A stretch of DNA of 64,000 nucleotides, from the NCBI RefSeq assembly GCF_036898825.1, contig NZ_JARUND010000002.1, positions 4,464,001 through 4,528,000 of the forward strand. The letters are read 5' to 3'. Numbering within the stretch: the first letter of the stretch is position 1; each line of letters opens with the position of its first letter. Below, piece after piece: positions 62,901-64,000 of the stretch. Source of the stretch: Streptomyces sp. B21-083 (GTDB lineage: Bacteria; Actinomycetota; Actinomycetes; Streptomycetales; Streptomycetaceae). The notes under the pieces are model-generated. The model had not been told where the DNA came from, ran no database searches, and saw only the letters and a list, made by a program, of their open reading frames with translations. Made by a program: the position numbers and the translations under genes.

Positions 62901-63336
62901 CGCCTTCGCCTCGGTGCTGGGCCGCCCGCTGAGCCAGATCGTGGTCGGCGAGGCGGACTGGGACCGGTTCACCACGGCCAAGCCGGTGCGCAACGCGCTG
63001 TACGAGAGGCTCGTCCAGTCCGGCGGCGGCCAGGCGCTCACCCTCGACCTGGAGACCCTGCGGCAGCAGACCCAGGCCGAACGGCTGGCGGCGCTGGACG
63101 AGTTCGTACGGGCGAGGACCGCCGATGTGCTCCACCTGGACGACCCGGACTCCATCGACCCGTACACCGAGTTCGTGCAGCTGGGGCTGGACTCCCTGGT
63201 GGCCGTGGAGCTGAAGAACACGCTGGAGGCGGCGCTGCGGCTGCCGCTGCCGCCCCAGCTGGCCTTCGACCACCCGTCGCCGGCCCAGCTCGTGGCCTTC
63301 CTGGAGCAGCAGCTCGCGGACCCGGCCGCGGCCTGA
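56971..63336 (+). CDS. single-module highly reducing type I PKS (KS-AT-DH-ER-KR-ACP)
   Basis: A 2121-residue synthase. KS about 25-450, Cys207 in TVDTACASSLT; AT about 550-860, Ser659 in GHSIGEV and HAFH at 758, the malonyl-CoA signature; DH about 925-1210, His969 in HVAMGKVVFP; ER about 1430-1750, NADPH loop HAAAGGVGQAAVQ; KR about 1765-2000, GGLGGLGLV and Tyr1916 in SNYAAANAF; ACP about 2040-2110, Ser2075 in LGLDSLVAVE. All reducing domains look active; no thioesterase. It probably extends a FAAL-loaded fatty acyl chain, iteratively or once, to a saturated chain. Release must come from another protein. Confidence 0.95.
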   Translation: MSKTSSTTASENGGPGAVTTVDQHNEPIALVGMGFRLPGGNESPEDFTEFLKAGGNGIRPVPEDRWDVAALSPRPKEAEGSPDAEPERGKVRTTGAGFLDRIDQFDAQFFNISPKEAAFVDPQQRLLLETAWQALEQANINPATLRHSNGGVYVGASSIDYALEMEGLPYEELDGHLAAGITLFPLSGRLSYFFGLRGPSLTVDTACASSLTATHLAVEGLRSGACDIALAGAVNCLHHPRIFVMFSHANMLAPDGRCKTFDEDADGYVRAEGCGVLVLKRLSDAQRDGDRILALIRGTAIGEDGESAGLTVPNGTAQESVIRAALRNGGLTPSDIQYVEAHGTGTPLGDPIEMGAISDVFADSHTAERPVTVGSVKTNIGHTEPVAGIAGVIKTVLQMREETIFPHVNFSKPSGRIPWANIPVTVPTENRPWTAEGARRAVVNSFGFAGSIAAAVLEEPPPALPVPEPAPGDTADPADEGGHVFTLSAKSRRSLALQIEHYQRHLADHPDLDLGDLCYTAHVGRSHFTHRIGGLVADHESLTALLARHAGTTEAPSRRNSVRKTAFLFAGQGSQYPGMGASLYRQFPVFAARVDACDELFAAKTGRSVRELMFATGEPAAAELNQTLYAQPALFTLEYALAELWMSWGLRPNVLIGHSIGEVTAAAVAGLFSLEDATTLVAARARLMQSVSAPGGMAAVGAPVEDVAPLLEKFQDLAVAGVNSPEQTVISGGEESLREAVEAFTERGLRVKRLTVSHAFHSPLMEEVYDAFRAEIAGIEFHEPELTLISNVTGEVARFRDIATPDYWVRHIGAPVEFAKGMRTVERRGRHAMVEIGPSLGLSAPAKQCVTAQDHLWVASLHPKDTDGRTVRNAVAQLYTANFALSWTGFHTGRERRTVALPGYAFDRKRYWLPTGSNRHGLGARIADTDGVRHPLLGAETTTAEQRAAGVREFSTAISAARPGYLADHVAMGKVVFPGTGYLEIALALQDAVFGHTRRAVRDVALREALMLDADAPTRLRTRLRTAADGTSVVEVASLAGSGQDAVERLHATAVLSATDEAREGPSEAARALVGLTAGEERPEDLLRADDVYAAYSGAGLDYGPAFRLMRSVTRYPSGLTVGDLRGVTAGPLEHVPPALLDAAMHNIGALADDGNSYLPVRFGRFTLFRKPRAESLRTLLRLVPADSPDVDVCADVLVLEGDDPVLELRGLGMKQLAEAPGAPRRGLLHQLRWTKRSAAGPEGVADRRVLLVGSSADSFRKASARLTEAGGRTVFADDADEVGAVLAQEPITDVCWFWQSDAATGSAAGLRSESERNYGRLLALLAVLDRHGFGRDQRLWLVTEQAQLLRGDAPDQTRLAGSSLWGFGAVMLNEYPSYRTTLIDLPADGSGPDALFTELTARENGDFQVAYRGAHRHVRRLVADDARARRDNGFGLAVKEYGTFAGIRPERVGEVAPTGDEIQVQVAAVGLNFKDVLNALGMMKEFGEQPLGFECSGTVVAAGPEASFAPGDEVIVNYLGLMRRRVTVPSATAVRKPAGLDSAQAAGLISVYVTAYYALHRLAGMKAGDRVLVHAAAGGVGQAAVQLARLAGAEVFATASPHKWPLLREQGVGHVMNSRTLDFADDIERITGGRGVDIVLNSLNKDFIPAGMRSLGQGGRFVELGKVGAWTPERVAAERPDVSYDNFDLSELPQDRLIPLNQEIMKVIVDLVEAGDLPPLPVTAYTLDEVEEAFGVLSRGANIGKLVIEFDDPSACEPRPVDIRPDRVYLITGGLGGLGLVAAEKLVDLGARKLALVGRSTRPAPDVAQLLERLKERAEVTVLRGDISDAADVDRITAGLLSAGTPVGGIVHAAGTTADQPVADQTWQTLDTVFQAKVYGSWLLHEAAAAFPELEFFVGFSSAAPVVGAPGQSNYAAANAFLDTLMTWRGARNLPALSVNWGPWAEVGMSARLGEALIRRWEDEGIKLISPGRGARAFASVLGRPLSQIVVGEADWDRFTTAKPVRNALYERLVQSGGGQALTLDLETLRQQTQAERLAALDEFVRARTADVLHLDDPDSIDPYTEFVQLGLDSLVAVELKNTLEAALRLPLPPQLAFDHPSPAQLVAFLEQQLADPAAA

Positions 63337-63361
63337 CGGAGCCTCCTTCGGCAGGAGTGAG

Positions 63362-63397
63362 GGGCGGGGCCGTCGCCGTACCGCGGCGGCCCCGCCC
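63362..63397. terminator. hairpin between PKS and ligase genes
   Basis: GGGCGGGGCCG and CGGCCCCGCCC form an 11-bp perfect stem with a 14-nt loop, 25 bp after the PKS stop. It may attenuate or end the transcript. Confidence 0.6.
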
Positions 63398-63449
63398 GTC
63401 CCGCCCGCCCCGCACACCATGCCCCTGGCACACAGAGAAGGAGACTGCC

Positions 63450-64000
63450 GTGGCCGGACCGAGCACGGACACCATCGCCGCCCGATCCTCGCTGCACGCG
63501 GCCCGACAACCGGATCACCCGGCGATCATCTGCGAGGGCCGCGAAACCACGTACGGCGATCTGCACCGGGCGAGCAACCGCACCTCCCACGCCCTCACGG
63601 CGGCCGGCCTGACCCGCGGCGACCGGGTCGCGTACCTGGGGCGGGAGAACGAGCACTACTACGACCTGGCCCTGGGCTGCGCCAAGACCGGCGTCGTACT
63701 GGTACCCGTCAACTGGCGGCTGACGGCCGCCGAGGTGGACCACATCCTGCGCGACTCCGGCGCCCGCACGGTGTTCGTGCAGCGCGAGTTCCTGCCCGCC
63801 GTCGAGCAGGTCCACGGCGGTCCGCCGCAGTCGCGCGACATCTGCCACTTCGACGGCGACCACCACCGGGCCGAGGGCTTCCTCGCCTGGAAGGGCGACG
63901 CCCCGGACCACGACGTCGACGTGGAGATCGGGCCGGAGAGTCCGATGGTGCAGATGTACACCAGCGGCACCAGCGGTCTGCCCAAGGGCGTGGTGCTCGC
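63450..64000 (+). CDS. acyl-CoA/AMP ligase (ANL superfamily, runs off right edge)
   Basis: The first 183 residues of an ANL enzyme: GRETTYGDLHRASNRTSHAL, YDLALGCAKTGVVLVPVNWR, and the P-loop-like A3 motif MVQMYTSGTSGLPKGVVLA close to the edge. GAGAAGGAG precedes the GTG. It is the second activating enzyme of the cluster, of the shorter CoA-ligase type and unlike the FAAL. The C-terminal domain is outside the window, so CoA or ACP as acceptor is open. Confidence 0.9.
   Translation, partial: MAGPSTDTIAARSSLHAARQPDHPAIICEGRETTYGDLHRASNRTSHALTAAGLTRGDRVAYLGRENEHYYDLALGCAKTGVVLVPVNWRLTAAEVDHILRDSGARTVFVQREFLPAVEQVHGGPPQSRDICHFDGDHHRAEGFLAWKGDAPDHDVDVEIGPESPMVQMYTSGTSGLPKGVVL

Overview
This window is high-GC actinobacterial DNA, almost certainly from a Streptomyces chromosome. 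The evidence is the codon bias, GTG/TTG and leaderless starts, SARP, SpoIIE and XRE-DUF5753/DUF397 regulators, and a zinc-starvation ribosomal protein cluster whose gene order I recall from S. coelicolor. Positions 1 to about 13.9 kb look like conserved chromosome. They hold an aldehyde dehydrogenase start, an XRE/ATPase/DUF397 regulatory triad, a divergent Zur-type cluster (L33, L31B, CobW/Mrf-like, S18 and L28, S14), a lipoprotein, DUF2786 and Clp-N proteins, a stand-alone polymerase I-like enzyme, a SARP/NB-ARC regulator and a glycosyltransferase.

From 14 to 36 kb the DNA is accessory. An IS607-type element (TnpA serine recombinase plus TnpB nuclease) abuts a gamma-butyrolactone-receptor gene that has lost its DNA-binding half. 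A Tat-exported protein and a membrane acyltransferase follow. Positions 20.1 to 25.7 kb hold small genes mixed with gene fragments, plus a PIN/ribbon-helix-helix toxin-antitoxin pair. Then come a MarR/hydrolase pair, a SpoIIE phosphatase, a secreted FG-GAP protein and a TetR/hydrolase pair.

From 35.5 kb to the right edge lies biosynthetic DNA in two blocks. Block A (36.4-44.6 kb, one strand) is probably controlled by a divergent TetR: NTPase, WrbA-like flavoprotein, EamA exporter, FAD monooxygenase, two SnoaL-like proteins, an AvrD-family enzyme, a ketoacyl synthase III, an ACP and a HAD phosphatase. It reads as a pathway joining a beta-ketoacyl chain to a phosphorylated polyol or sugar, by analogy with syringolide synthesis. 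An IS701-like remnant, a 275-bp low-complexity repeat and a large SpoIIE sensor phosphatase separate it from block B.

Block B (49.3 to beyond 64 kb) has a fatty acyl-AMP ligase, a two-component pair, a SARP activator, a DUF2156 (MprF C-terminal-like) acyltransferase, a free ACP, a single-module highly reducing PKS (KS-AT-DH-ER-KR-ACP, no thioesterase) and a second acyl-AMP/CoA ligase. Its most unusual feature is a tandem array of three 87-nt class II tRNA-like genes between the DUF2156 gene and the PKS operon. They have a long variable arm, a perfect T arm and G73, but an abnormal 8-nt anticodon loop. Three heptamers at exact 11-bp spacing, the layout of a SARP operator, lie just upstream. 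My hypothesis is that the array makes non-decoding tRNA(Ser)-like amino-acid carriers used by the DUF2156 transferase in the PKS pathway. This is inference and untested.
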